Origin: Bacteroidota bacterium
GTDB taxonomy: Bacteria; Bacteroidota; Bacteroidia; Bacteroidales; PUMT01
NCBI GenBank assembly: GCA_003567115.1
Contig: PXAP01000354.1
Coordinates: 1 to 10,019, forward strand
Direction: 5' to 3'
DNA length: 10,019 nt
Shown: one piece after another, positions 1-6,575 of the stretch
Numbering within the stretch: the first letter of the stretch is position 1
Layout of the letters: each line of letters starts with the position of its first letter
The notes under the pieces: model-generated
The model's database searches: none
Told to the model about the DNA's origin: nothing
The model's input: the letters and a program-made list of their open reading frames with translations, nothing else
Made by a program: the position numbers and the translations under genes

Positions 1-1936
1 GGGCGACCAGCACCTGTGCACCAGGGGTTGCCCTCTCCCTTATGGCTTTATCGACAAGTCCATCTATCTCCTGTAATTTCCCTGAATCCAGTCCCGCATC
101 CTCCGGAATTGAATATCCGAGTCTTATTCCGCCTCTGGTTTCAAAACCGTCGCCAATCCCATATTCCCGTGTTACATTCACGGGTAATCTCCCTTCAGCG
201 CCGGTTCCCCCGAAGATCAGCTGGGCGGAATAATCCTGTGCATTGATGTTGTCATCGTACGACATTAAAAGTGCACTGATATTTGAAAGGTCGTCAAAAA
301 AAGCCAGTCCGTAAGGAGAGGTAAACACTGTAAGCAGCAAATTATTCCGGACAGCCAGGTTCCTTATAAAATAGGAAGTCTGGGGAGAAATACCATACTG
401 CCTTGACCTTCTGCCGTCAGCCTCATGAATACCAACAATAACCAGGTTAAACCTGTCCAGATCTTTCATAAGCTGATCGAACCTTTCCAGGGTGGAATAT
501 TTGCTGACGGTAAAATGCTCCATCGGAGCATAGAGCTCAAGTGTTTCCTGGAAAAAGGTCTTTTCCCCCCTCCCAACCGAAACGGTGGCAATATTAAGAG
601 TATCAAGTCTTTTAAGAGGTACCAGATCATTATGGTTTTTTAGAAGGGTAAGCGATGCAGCTGTAATCCTTCTTTTTAAAAGCTCTGATTCAGGGGTATT
701 AAGGTCGCCATGCAGACCGCCGGTATCTATCGCGGTCTCCCGGTGAAGCCCCAGCCAGTATTTGGCCTTGAGCACCCTCCTGCATTTTTCATCGATCATC
801 TCCTGTTTCAGAACCCCCTGCTCCAGGGCCTCCTTAATTGCAGCAACTGTCTTGTCCACATCAGAAGGGATAAGAAGAACATCATTGCCTGCCAGCAGAG
901 CCTGTACCGCAAGCCGGCCCGGTGGAAAATAATCACTTACACCCTTCATGTTCAGTCCGTCCGTAAAAACCAGTCCCCGAAACCCCAGCTCCTCCCTGAG
1001 CAATCCTTCAACAACATTCTCAGATAATGACGAAGCCAGTCCATCGGTATTGTCAATTGCCGGAATATGCAGGTGAGCAGTCATAACACCACCCATTCCA
1101 CTGTTTATAAGATGTCTGAAAGGAACAAGCTCAATTGAATCAAACCTTTCACGATTATGGGTGATAACAGGCAGGGTATAGTGCGAATCCTGATCCGTAT
1201 CTCCGTGACCGGGAAAATGTTTTCCTACTGCCAGCACTCCGTTATCCTGCATTCCCTGCATGTATTGCATTGCCTTTTCAGCTACATTCCATTTGTCCCC
1301 GCCAAAAGAACGGCTTCCAATAACCGGGTTGCGGGGGTTTACATTAATATCAAGAACAGGTGCCATATTTATATGGACTCCCAGGCGCCTCATTTGCCTG
1401 GCAACATCCGCTGCCATATCATAGATCAGCTTGTTATCCTGCACAGCCCCCATGATAAGGTGCCGTGGATAGGAGACGGTACTGTCAAGCCTCATTCCCA
1501 GTCCCCATTCGGCATCCATTCCGATCATAAGGGGGGTTTTGGCGGCGGACTGGTATCTGTTGGTCATAGCGGCCTGCCTTACAGGTCCTCCACCCATAAA
1601 AATGAGTCCACCGATATTATAATCCCCGATCAGCCTCAGGATCTCTTCATCCCTTGCATGCAGGCTGTCAGAACTGTCCGAATAAGCATCAACCATTATC
1701 AGCTGACCTATCCTTTGCTCCGGTGTCAGTGTACTGAAGACAGAATCAACCCATCCTCCGGTATCACCGGCAAAGGGCGGAGGTATGATTGTTCCGGATG
1801 TGTCAGTATCTTCAAAAGGGGAGGCTGGCATTACCGTTTCTGCCCGGAGGGTAACCCCGGTAAAAGTGGACTGGAAAACAGATAATGCAAGGAAAGGAAA
1901 TAAAAACGGAATAAAGAACCGGAATAATGCAACCAT
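1..1936 (-). CDS. Exported GH3 (NagZ-like) glycosidase fused to a beta-lactamase/serine-hydrolase-like domain, partial at C-terminus
   Basis: I translated 645 codons from the ATG at 1934-1936 down to the left window edge with no stop. Residues 1-32 are a hydrophobic signal peptide beginning MVALFRFFIPFLFPF. Residues about 62-400 are a GH3 catalytic barrel. It carries the NagZ signature KHFPGHGDTDQDSH at 239-252, whose Asp250-Ser251-His252 matches the Asp-His acid/base dyad of bacterial beta-N-acetylglucosaminidases. The likely nucleophile is Asp326 in VFTDGLNMKG. Residues about 420-605 look like the GH3 C-terminal alpha/beta domain. From about 612, the stretch with DSGKLQEIDGLVDKAI and TPGAQVLVA resembles the start of a class C beta-lactamase/penicillin-binding fold; its Ser-x-x-Lys motif would lie outside the window. 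Such fusions are common in Bacteroidetes and are usually nearly 1000 residues long. NagZ enzymes remove N-acetylglucosamine from muropeptides; an exported form would act in the periplasm or at the surface. That role is inferred. The start is the only in-frame ATG after the upstream stop near 2026. Confidence 0.9.
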   Translation of the reverse strand, partial: MVALFRFFIPFLFPFLALSVFQSTFTGVTLRAETVMPASPFEDTDTSGTIIPPPFAGDTGGWVDSVFSTLTPEQRIGQLIMVDAYSDSSDSLHARDEEILRLIGDYNIGGLIFMGGGPVRQAAMTNRYQSAAKTPLMIGMDAEWGLGMRLDSTVSYPRHLIMGAVQDNKLIYDMAADVARQMRRLGVHINMAPVLDINVNPRNPVIGSRSFGGDKWNVAEKAMQYMQGMQDNGVLAVGKHFPGHGDTDQDSHYTLPVITHNRERFDSIELVPFRHLINSGMGGVMTAHLHIPAIDNTDGLASSLSENVVEGLLREELGFRGLVFTDGLNMKGVSDYFPPGRLAVQALLAGNDVLLIPSDVDKTVAAIKEALEQGVLKQEMIDEKCRRVLKAKYWLGLHRETAIDTGGLHGDLNTPESELLKRRITAASLTLLKNHNDLVPLKRLDTLNIATVSVGRGEKTFFQETLELYAPMEHFTVSKYSTLERFDQLMKDLDRFNLVIVGIHEADGRRSRQYGISPQTSYFIRNLAVRNNLLLTVFTSPYGLAFFDDLSNISALLMSYDDNINAQDYSAQLIFGGTGAEGRLPVNVTREYGIGDGFETRGGIRLGYSIPEDAGLDSGKLQEIDGLVDKAIRERATPGAQVLVA

Positions 1937-1989
1937 AAACCAAAACAGATAAAAGTCGTTAATTAATTTAATAATTCCGGAAATAGAAG

Positions 1990-2045
1990 GCCGGCCGGCA
2001 ATGCATAAATACCTTGCCCTGCATTGCTAAGTATATACGATACTT
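1990..2045. repeat. Three adjacent perfect inverted repeats in the GH3 leader region
   Basis: There are three perfect dyads in 56 bp. GCCGGCCGGC at 1990-1999 is a 10-bp palindrome, a GC-rich island in AT-rich DNA. GCAATGCA at 1998-2005 pairs with TGCATTGC at 2020-2027 across a 14-base loop. AAGTAT at 2029-2034 pairs with ATACTT at 2040-2045 across 5 bases and is followed on the plus strand by TTTAAATAA. They lie 54-109 bases upstream of the GH3 start codon. They could be leader hairpins, operator sites or a weak barrier between the divergent units. The symmetry is seen directly; any function is inference. Confidence 0.45.
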
Positions 2046-2143
2046 TTTAAATAATTATTGCCGTTTAATTCAATAAAAAAACATTTATTTTCTCAATATT
2101 GTTTTGCATTCATTTTTAGTAAATTTCTTCTGTAAAAAAAAGC

Positions 2144-2175
2144 CAAAATTTTGTTTCAAAAAATACAAAATTTTG
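2144..2175. promoter_or_regulatory. Paired CAAAATTTTG palindromes, possible operator
   Basis: The perfect 10-bp palindrome CAAAATTTTG occurs at 2144-2153 and again at 2166-2175. Their centres are 22 bp apart, about two helical turns, so both sites face the same side of the DNA. The pair ends about 60 bp upstream of the -33 element of the protease promoter, a usual place for an activator or a looping repressor. An alternative is simply chance in AT-rich DNA or a stiff A-tract element. No regulator is identified. Confidence 0.4.
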
Positions 2176-2235
2176 ACTTACAGTCGGAACCGCTTCGCTT
2201 TAACATAAAAATTTTTTCATCCGTCTGCGTGTAAA

Positions 2236-2264
2236 TTGGCTGAAAAAATTTTCATGTATATTTG
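2236..2264 (+). promoter_or_regulatory. Bacteroidetes-type promoter for the tricorn-like protease gene
   Basis: TTG at 2236-2238 is followed after 18 bp by TATATTTG at 2257-2264, a full match to the Bacteroidetes -7 consensus TAnnTTTG with a near-standard spacing to the -33 element. Transcription would begin near 2270, giving a leader of about 38 bases before the ATG at 2308. No Shine-Dalgarno sequence is visible, as is usual in this phylum. Confidence 0.6.
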
Positions 2265-2307
2265 CACCCTGATCAATTAACTACTCATTTAAATCAATAC
2301 ATCTGCC

Positions 2308-5300
2308 ATGATAAAGAAAATTATAAGCACAATGTTGCTGTTTTTTATTTGCATATCTGTTGCTACAGCGCAGGAGGAAGCCAGGCTGTTGAGATTCCCC
2401 GCCATACACGGCGACCAGATAGTATTCAGCTACGCCGGAAACCTTTATACTGTTAACAGTTCGGGCGGGGCAGCAAGAAAACTTACCGGTCATGATGGTT
2501 ATGAAATTTTCCCGCGCTTTTCACCCGACGGCAGGCACATTGCCTTTACCGGCCAGTATGACGGAAACACCGAAGTTTTCCTGATACCCTCGGAGGGGGG
2601 GGAGCCAAAACGTATGACCTACACCGCCACTCTCGGCCGCGATGATGTGGGTGATCGCATGGGGCCCAACAATATTGTGATGGGCTGGACTCCCGACGGC
2701 AGGCATATTACCTACCGCTCAAGGAAAAGATCCTTCAATGCATTTAAGGGCCAGCTGTTCAATGTCCCGGTAGACGGAGGAATGCCCGAACAATTACCTT
2801 TGTCGGAAGGTGGTTTTCTTTCCTATTCGCTTGACGGCAAGAAAATAGCCTTTAACAAGGTATTCCGGGAGTTCCGCACCTGGAAATATTATGATGGGGG
2901 TATGGCTGATGACGTCCGGGTATACGATATGGTATCCAGGGCCACTACCAACATTACCAGAAATGAATCACAGGATATAATTCCTATGTGGATAAGGGAT
3001 GAAATATATTTCATATCGGACCGTGACCGGACAATGAATCTGTACGTGTATAACACCAATACCGGGGAGACAAGTAAGGTAACCGATTTTACCAGGTATG
3101 ACATCAAGTTCCCTTCCCTGGGAAGAGATCATATTGTATTTGAAAACGGTGGGTTCATATACAAGTTCAATATAAAAAGCAAAGAATATGAAAAGGTGCC
3201 TGTAAGAATAAGCGGTGATTTTATACATGCCCGCCCCCGGTGGAAGGATGTGTCGGATGGGATCCGTTCGGCAGACATGTCGCCCAATGGCGAGAGACTG
3301 GTTTTTTCTGCCAGGGGGGAGATATTCAATGTGCCTGTTAACAACGGTATAACCAGAAATATGACCCAAACCCCGGGTGTTCATGAAAGAAATGCCCGCT
3401 GGTCGCCTGATGGAGAGCATATTGCATGGGTATCAGATAAAAGCGGAGAATTCGAAATCTACATGCAGAGACATGATGGTTCACAACCTCCGGTTCAGCT
3501 CACCTCAGCAGGCGATACATATATATTCGGCTTTCAGTGGTCGCCCGATAGCAGAAAGATATTGTACCACGATAAAAAGAACAGGCTCAGGATCGTTGAC
3601 GTAAATACAAAAGAGATAACCGATGTTGCATATTCCGGCCTCAGGGTTATGTCCGATTACAGCTGGTCGCCCGACAGCCGCTGGATATCGTATACCAGGC
3701 CCGAGCAGGATATGAATATTGTATGCTTGTATGAAGTTCATACAGGCAGTTCACATGATGTGACAGAAGGGTGGTATGCCTCGGGAGGTCCTACCTTCAG
3801 TTCCGACGGGAAATACCTTCTCTTTACCTCAAGAAGGGATTTCAATCCGGTATACAGCCAGACAGAATGGAACCATGCCTATACGGATATGACCAGGGTA
3901 TACCTGGCAACACTCGCTGATGATACCCCCGGCCCCTTTGCCCCGGAAGATGACAAGGTGGTTACAGCGTCCTCACCGGCACAGGAGAGCAGCACCTCAT
4001 CAGGGGCAGGGAACAATATAAGAGTTGATACGGAGGGTATACAGGAGAGGATTATATCCCTGCCGATACAGCCGTCCAATTATTCAGGTGTCAGGGCAGT
4101 GGAGAACAGGGTTTACTATAATGAGCGTTCCCGCGGAGCAGGTTCGACCACCATGAAGATGTACGACCTGGAAAGAAGGGAGGAAACTGTACTTGGAGAG
4201 GATTTCTCCTTCAGCATTTCATCAAACTACAAAAAGATGCTTGTGCGCCACCGTAACAACTATGCCGTCATTGATCTGCCCACTTCACAGATCAGCATGC
4301 CCGATCACGTTGACCTTTCAAATATGAGAGCATGGGTTGATTACTCAGAGGAATGGCAGCAGATATATGATGAAAGCTGGCGGCAGATGAGGGATTTCTT
4401 CTATGCACCCAATATGCATGGCGTGGACTGGCAGGCAAAGTATGAAAAATACAATGAGCTTGTTCCTCATGTAAAACACCGGACCGACCTCACCTATATT
4501 ATCGGTGAGCTTATTGCCGAGCTTAATGTAAGTCATGCATACGCTATGAATGGAGAGAGGCCCATGCCGGAGAGGATAAACACGGGACTTCTGGGGGCGG
4601 AACTGAGTGCCACCCCCCAGGGTTATGCCAGGATAGACCGCATACTTGAAGGAGCCAACTGGAGCGATGATCTGCAATCACCGCTTACCGGGATAGGCCT
4701 TGATGTTAACGAGGGTGATTATATACTTGCTGTTAACGGTACTCCCGTCAGTGAGGTCAGCAACATATACCAGCTTCTGGTGAATACGGCCGGCAACCTG
4801 GTTGAACTTACCGTCAATGATGAGCCCGAAACAACAGGAAGCCGCAAGGTTATTGTAAAGCCAATTGCAGATGAATCCGGGCTTTATTATTACAACTGGG
4901 TCCGCAACAACATACGTAAGGTGGATGAGGCCAGCGGTGGACAGGCGGGTTATATCCATATACCCGATATGGGCGTGTTCGGGCTGAACCAGTGGGCAAA
5001 GCTTTACTACCCGCAGCTGCAGAAGCGGGGATTGATTATTGACGTAAGAGGCAACGGGGGAGGTAATGTATCTCCCATGATTATAGAACGGTTAAGGCGC
5101 ACCATGACATATGCCACTATGCATACCAACCAGGCCGAAGGTTCTGTAAACCCTGTAGGCACTCATGTTGGTCCCAAGGTATCGCTCATTGACAGGTATT
5201 CTGCATCTGACGGCGACCTTTTCCCCTACCGCTTCAGACAAAACGATATAGGCAAACTGATCGGCGAGACCACATGGGGTGGTGTTGTCGGTTACAGCGG

Positions 5301-5550
5301 TGCAATACCGGTAATGGACGGAGGATCCATAATTACCCCTTCATATGCGCCTTACGCTGCCGATGGAAGTGGTTTTATCATTGAAGGTGATGGCGTGGAG
5401 CCGGATATACGGGTTACCAATGATCCCGCAAGAGAATTCAGGGGAATAGACGATCAGCTCAACAGGGCAATTGAAGTGATACTTCAGGAAATTCAGGAGT
5501 GGGATCAATGGGTTCCCCCCATACCTGAATTCCCCGACAAAAGCAAATAA
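2308..5550 (+). CDS. Exported tricorn-like S41 serine protease with PD40 propellers and PDZ domain
   Basis: This 1080-residue protein starts with a signal peptide (MIKKIISTMLLFFICISVATA, cleavage probably before QEE), so it should act in the periplasm or outside. Residues about 25-305 and 308-660 form two PD40 beta-propellers; repeats include FSPDGRHIAFTG, WTPDGRHITYRS, MSPNGERLVFSA, WSPDGEHIAWVS and WSPDSRKILYHD. A Ser/Thr-rich stretch at about 547-572 interrupts the second propeller region. A helical C1 domain begins near 678, a PDZ domain spans about 760-855 and the S41 domain covers about 860-1065. The catalytic set of tricorn is recognisable by motif: Ser742-His743 in NVSHAY, nucleophile Ser967 followed by Asp968 in YSASDGD, and Glu1026 in IIEGDGVEPD. 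Archaeal tricorn is a cytosolic enzyme that cuts short peptides; here peptide breakdown outside the cytoplasm is the likely role. Length is typical for the family. It is transcribed alone, divergent from the GH3 gene. Confidence 0.93.
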   Translation: MIKKIISTMLLFFICISVATAQEEARLLRFPAIHGDQIVFSYAGNLYTVNSSGGAARKLTGHDGYEIFPRFSPDGRHIAFTGQYDGNTEVFLIPSEGGEPKRMTYTATLGRDDVGDRMGPNNIVMGWTPDGRHITYRSRKRSFNAFKGQLFNVPVDGGMPEQLPLSEGGFLSYSLDGKKIAFNKVFREFRTWKYYDGGMADDVRVYDMVSRATTNITRNESQDIIPMWIRDEIYFISDRDRTMNLYVYNTNTGETSKVTDFTRYDIKFPSLGRDHIVFENGGFIYKFNIKSKEYEKVPVRISGDFIHARPRWKDVSDGIRSADMSPNGERLVFSARGEIFNVPVNNGITRNMTQTPGVHERNARWSPDGEHIAWVSDKSGEFEIYMQRHDGSQPPVQLTSAGDTYIFGFQWSPDSRKILYHDKKNRLRIVDVNTKEITDVAYSGLRVMSDYSWSPDSRWISYTRPEQDMNIVCLYEVHTGSSHDVTEGWYASGGPTFSSDGKYLLFTSRRDFNPVYSQTEWNHAYTDMTRVYLATLADDTPGPFAPEDDKVVTASSPAQESSTSSGAGNNIRVDTEGIQERIISLPIQPSNYSGVRAVENRVYYNERSRGAGSTTMKMYDLERREETVLGEDFSFSISSNYKKMLVRHRNNYAVIDLPTSQISMPDHVDLSNMRAWVDYSEEWQQIYDESWRQMRDFFYAPNMHGVDWQAKYEKYNELVPHVKHRTDLTYIIGELIAELNVSHAYAMNGERPMPERINTGLLGAELSATPQGYARIDRILEGANWSDDLQSPLTGIGLDVNEGDYILAVNGTPVSEVSNIYQLLVNTAGNLVELTVNDEPETTGSRKVIVKPIADESGLYYYNWVRNNIRKVDEASGGQAGYIHIPDMGVFGLNQWAKLYYPQLQKRGLIIDVRGNGGGNVSPMIIERLRRTMTYATMHTNQAEGSVNPVGTHVGPKVSLIDRYSASDGDLFPYRFRQNDIGKLIGETTWGGVVGYSGAIPVMDGGSIITPSYAPYAADGSGFIIEGDGVEPDIRVTNDPAREFRGIDDQLNRAIEVILQEIQEWDQWVPPIPEFPDKSK

Positions 5551-5730
5551 AAATGTATTTTTCAGCAGGATTAACACCCATCCGGGGAGGGCAACCTGTA
5601 AGGCTGCAATAAACCTTTAGCAAGGAAAATCCTTATCTGCCTGCTGAAGTTATTTAACTGAATGTCAGGAGAAACACATTGCTACCGGTCAGGTCAGGTC
5701 AGGACAGTTATTTCAATCCTGCACAGCCCG
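5551..5730. other. Non-coding region between convergent genes, with an 88-bp foldable element
   Basis: This stretch lies between the 3' ends of the protease gene and the DUF6485 gene. TTCAGCAGG at 5561-5569 and CCTGCTGAA at 5640-5648 are perfect 9-bp arms enclosing 70 bases. Inside, GCA/TGC and CC/GG arms form a hairpin at 5591-5607. CCTT at 5614-5617 can pair with AAGG at 5622-5625, while AAGGA at 5622-5626 can instead pair with TCCTT at 5630-5634, so the two small hairpins exclude each other. On the minus strand the outer stem is followed by AAATACATTTTTATTTG, which could terminate the DUF6485 transcript. I match it to no known RNA family. It might be a structured 3' UTR, a small RNA or a palindromic repeat. 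Confidence 0.35.
5687..5703. repeat. Short tandem repeat, GGTCA three times
   Basis: GGTCA is repeated three times without mismatch from 5687 to 5701, followed by GG. It lies in non-coding DNA just beyond the stop codon of the DUF6485 gene. It is probably slippage-prone simple sequence with no clear role. Confidence 0.6.
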
Positions 5731-5916
5731 TTAGCGGCTGTTCATGTAGTTTTCGATGCTCCGGTCATAGGTGCGTTCTGCCTCCGGAGAAAAGTAACAG
5801 GCAGGAAGCTGTCCCATTTTCCGGTGATAATGAAGACAATCACAGCACAATCCTTTTCTGCTGCATGAATAGGTGCAATTACATATCAGTTTGTTTTTTT
5901 CGATTTTACACTCCAT
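5731..5916 (-). CDS. DUF6485 family Cys-rich small protein
   Basis: This 61-residue protein begins MECKIEKNKLICNCTYSCS and contains eight cysteines: 3, 12, 14, 18, 24, 25, 27 and 40. The pattern CNCTY, then CSRKGLCCDC, HYHR, a LPAC motif and a C-terminal PEAERTYDRSIE matches what I recall of the DUF6485 family, small proteins scattered through anaerobic and environmental bacteria. The clustered Cys residues with His29 and His31 suggest a metal site, zinc or iron-sulfur, but no function is known. There is no signal peptide or membrane segment, so it is probably cytoplasmic. The gene stands alone, in opposite orientation to both flanking genes, which fits an independent unit with its own promoter. 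The family-like sequence from end to end argues that this is a real gene and not a chance open frame. Confidence 0.8.
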   Translation of the reverse strand: MECKIEKNKLICNCTYSCSRKGLCCDCLHYHRKMGQLPACYFSPEAERTYDRSIENYMNSR

Positions 5917-5965
5917 AATAATATAGTTATTTTTACTGCCTGTTAAAATATATCCGATATCAGCT

Positions 5966-5973
5966 CAAAAATA
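5966..5973 (-). promoter_or_regulatory. Candidate -7 box for the DUF6485 gene
   Basis: Read on the minus strand this is TATTTTTG, a full match to TAnnTTTG, about 50 bases upstream of the ATG at 5916. No good TTG -33 element is seen at the expected distance, so the promoter is tentative. Confidence 0.35.
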
Positions 5974-6059
5974 GAAATATTTTCAGGGATAGTTGCTTTT
6001 TAAAATGAACTTATTCTTAATCTCATTAATTCATGAATATATACATCCTGGCAGAAATC

Positions 6060-6107
6060 AGCGTCCTGGCGTCTTTGCTCCGAAAAAATCTTTGTATTCA
6101 TGGTTCA
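6060..6107. repeat. Possible degenerate copy of a dispersed intergenic repeat
   Basis: The segment containing GCGTCTTTGCTCCG, an A-run, ATCTTTGTATTCATGGTTCA resembles, from memory, a widespread intergenic repeat of the form 'GCGTCTTTGCGTGAAAAA...CTTTGTGTTC...GTGGTT' seen in many Bacteroidetes and other genomes. Only one copy is present in this window, so repetition cannot be shown here. It contains no gene and no start codon context. Confidence 0.3.
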
Positions 6108-6179
6108 GAGGCTCAAGGATGTTTTCCAGGTTTATTACCTAATCAGGAAAAAGTAAATAATAATAAAAAAGATTAAATT

Positions 6180-6575
6180 ATGGATATGGTAATTAGTTTT
6201 GAAGATGGGAAAAAAGTCAATGCCCTTTATAAGGAGATGGTCATAAAAACGGACCAGTCCGTCATGGCCGGCGGGGAAGGCAGTGCCCCGGAACCGTTCA
6301 CCCTTTTTCTGGCTTCCATAGGTACCTGTGCCGGTATTTACGTAAAATCATTTTGTGATCAGCGGGGAATTTCCACCGGTGGCATTAAGCTTATCCAGTC
6401 GATGAACTATAATCCGGAGAAAAAAATGATTGACAGGATCGGTATAGATATACAGCTGCCCGAAGATTTCCCTGAAAAATACAAAAGGGCGGTAATAAAG
6501 GCAGCCGATATGTGTACCGTTAAGAAGCACCTGGCAGATCCGCCGGAGATAGAAGTTACGACCAGTGTAATTTAA
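6180..6575 (+). CDS. OsmC family protein
   Basis: This 131-residue cytoplasmic protein matches the OsmC/Ohr fold. The first redox motif is ASIGTCAGIYVKSFC (Cys50, with an additional Cys59) and the second is ADMCTVKKHL (Cys112), at the two positions where OsmC and Ohr proteins carry their peroxidatic and resolving cysteines. GGEGSAPEPFTLFL at 31-44 is the usual substrate-pocket segment before the first Cys. Members reduce organic hydroperoxides or act as less defined thiol proteins. The Bacteroidetes group with the SxGTCAGIYV motif is not well characterised, so the substrate is uncertain. The start at 6180 has no Shine-Dalgarno; Met3 at 6186 is an alternative. Length is normal. The stop TAA at 6573-6575 overlaps the stop of the opposite gene. 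Confidence 0.88.
   Translation: MDMVISFEDGKKVNALYKEMVIKTDQSVMAGGEGSAPEPFTLFLASIGTCAGIYVKSFCDQRGISTGGIKLIQSMNYNPEKKMIDRIGIDIQLPEDFPEKYKRAVIKAADMCTVKKHLADPPEIEVTTSVI

Larger units (their letters stand above)
1937..2307. other. AT-rich divergent intergenic control region
   Basis: These 371 bases separate the start codons of two divergent genes for exported enzymes, the GH3 protein on the minus strand and the tricorn-like protease on the plus strand. I see no coding region. The part next to the GH3 gene holds stacked inverted repeats. The middle (about 2041-2220) is strongly AT-rich and contains two copies of a 10-bp palindrome. The right end has a good Bacteroidetes promoter for the protease. 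I searched the minus strand for TAnnTTTG and found no clean match, so the GH3 promoter is not placed. Confidence 0.7.
5917..6179. other. AT-rich divergent intergenic region between DUF6485 and osmC-like genes
   Basis: This region holds the upstream sequences of two divergent genes. A minus-strand -7 box for the DUF6485 gene is at 5966-5973, a 10-bp palindrome ATTCATGAAT is at 6029-6038, and a possible degenerate dispersed repeat lies at about 6060-6107. I found no TAnnTTTG box for the plus-strand OsmC gene and no credible small gene. Confidence 0.55.

Noticed and set aside
1157..1885. Plus-strand open frame of 242 codons
   Set aside because: It is antisense to the GH3 gene, whose minus-strand translation has clear family motifs throughout; the plus-strand product has no recognisable domain.
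2968..3420. Minus-strand open frame of 150 codons
   Set aside because: It is a shadow of the PD40 region of the protease gene, with no start context or recognisable product.
5687..5703. CRISPR-like or attachment-site repeat
   Set aside because: Three units of only 5 bp with no spacers and no integrase or cas gene nearby; simple tandem sequence is enough.
5700..5721. CAGGA/TCCTG inverted repeat as a terminator
   Set aside because: Only 5-bp arms with a 12-base loop and no T-run on either side.
5662..5918. Two overlapping plus-strand open frames
   Set aside because: They overlap the DUF6485 gene on the other strand, which matches a known family end to end; the plus-strand products look random.
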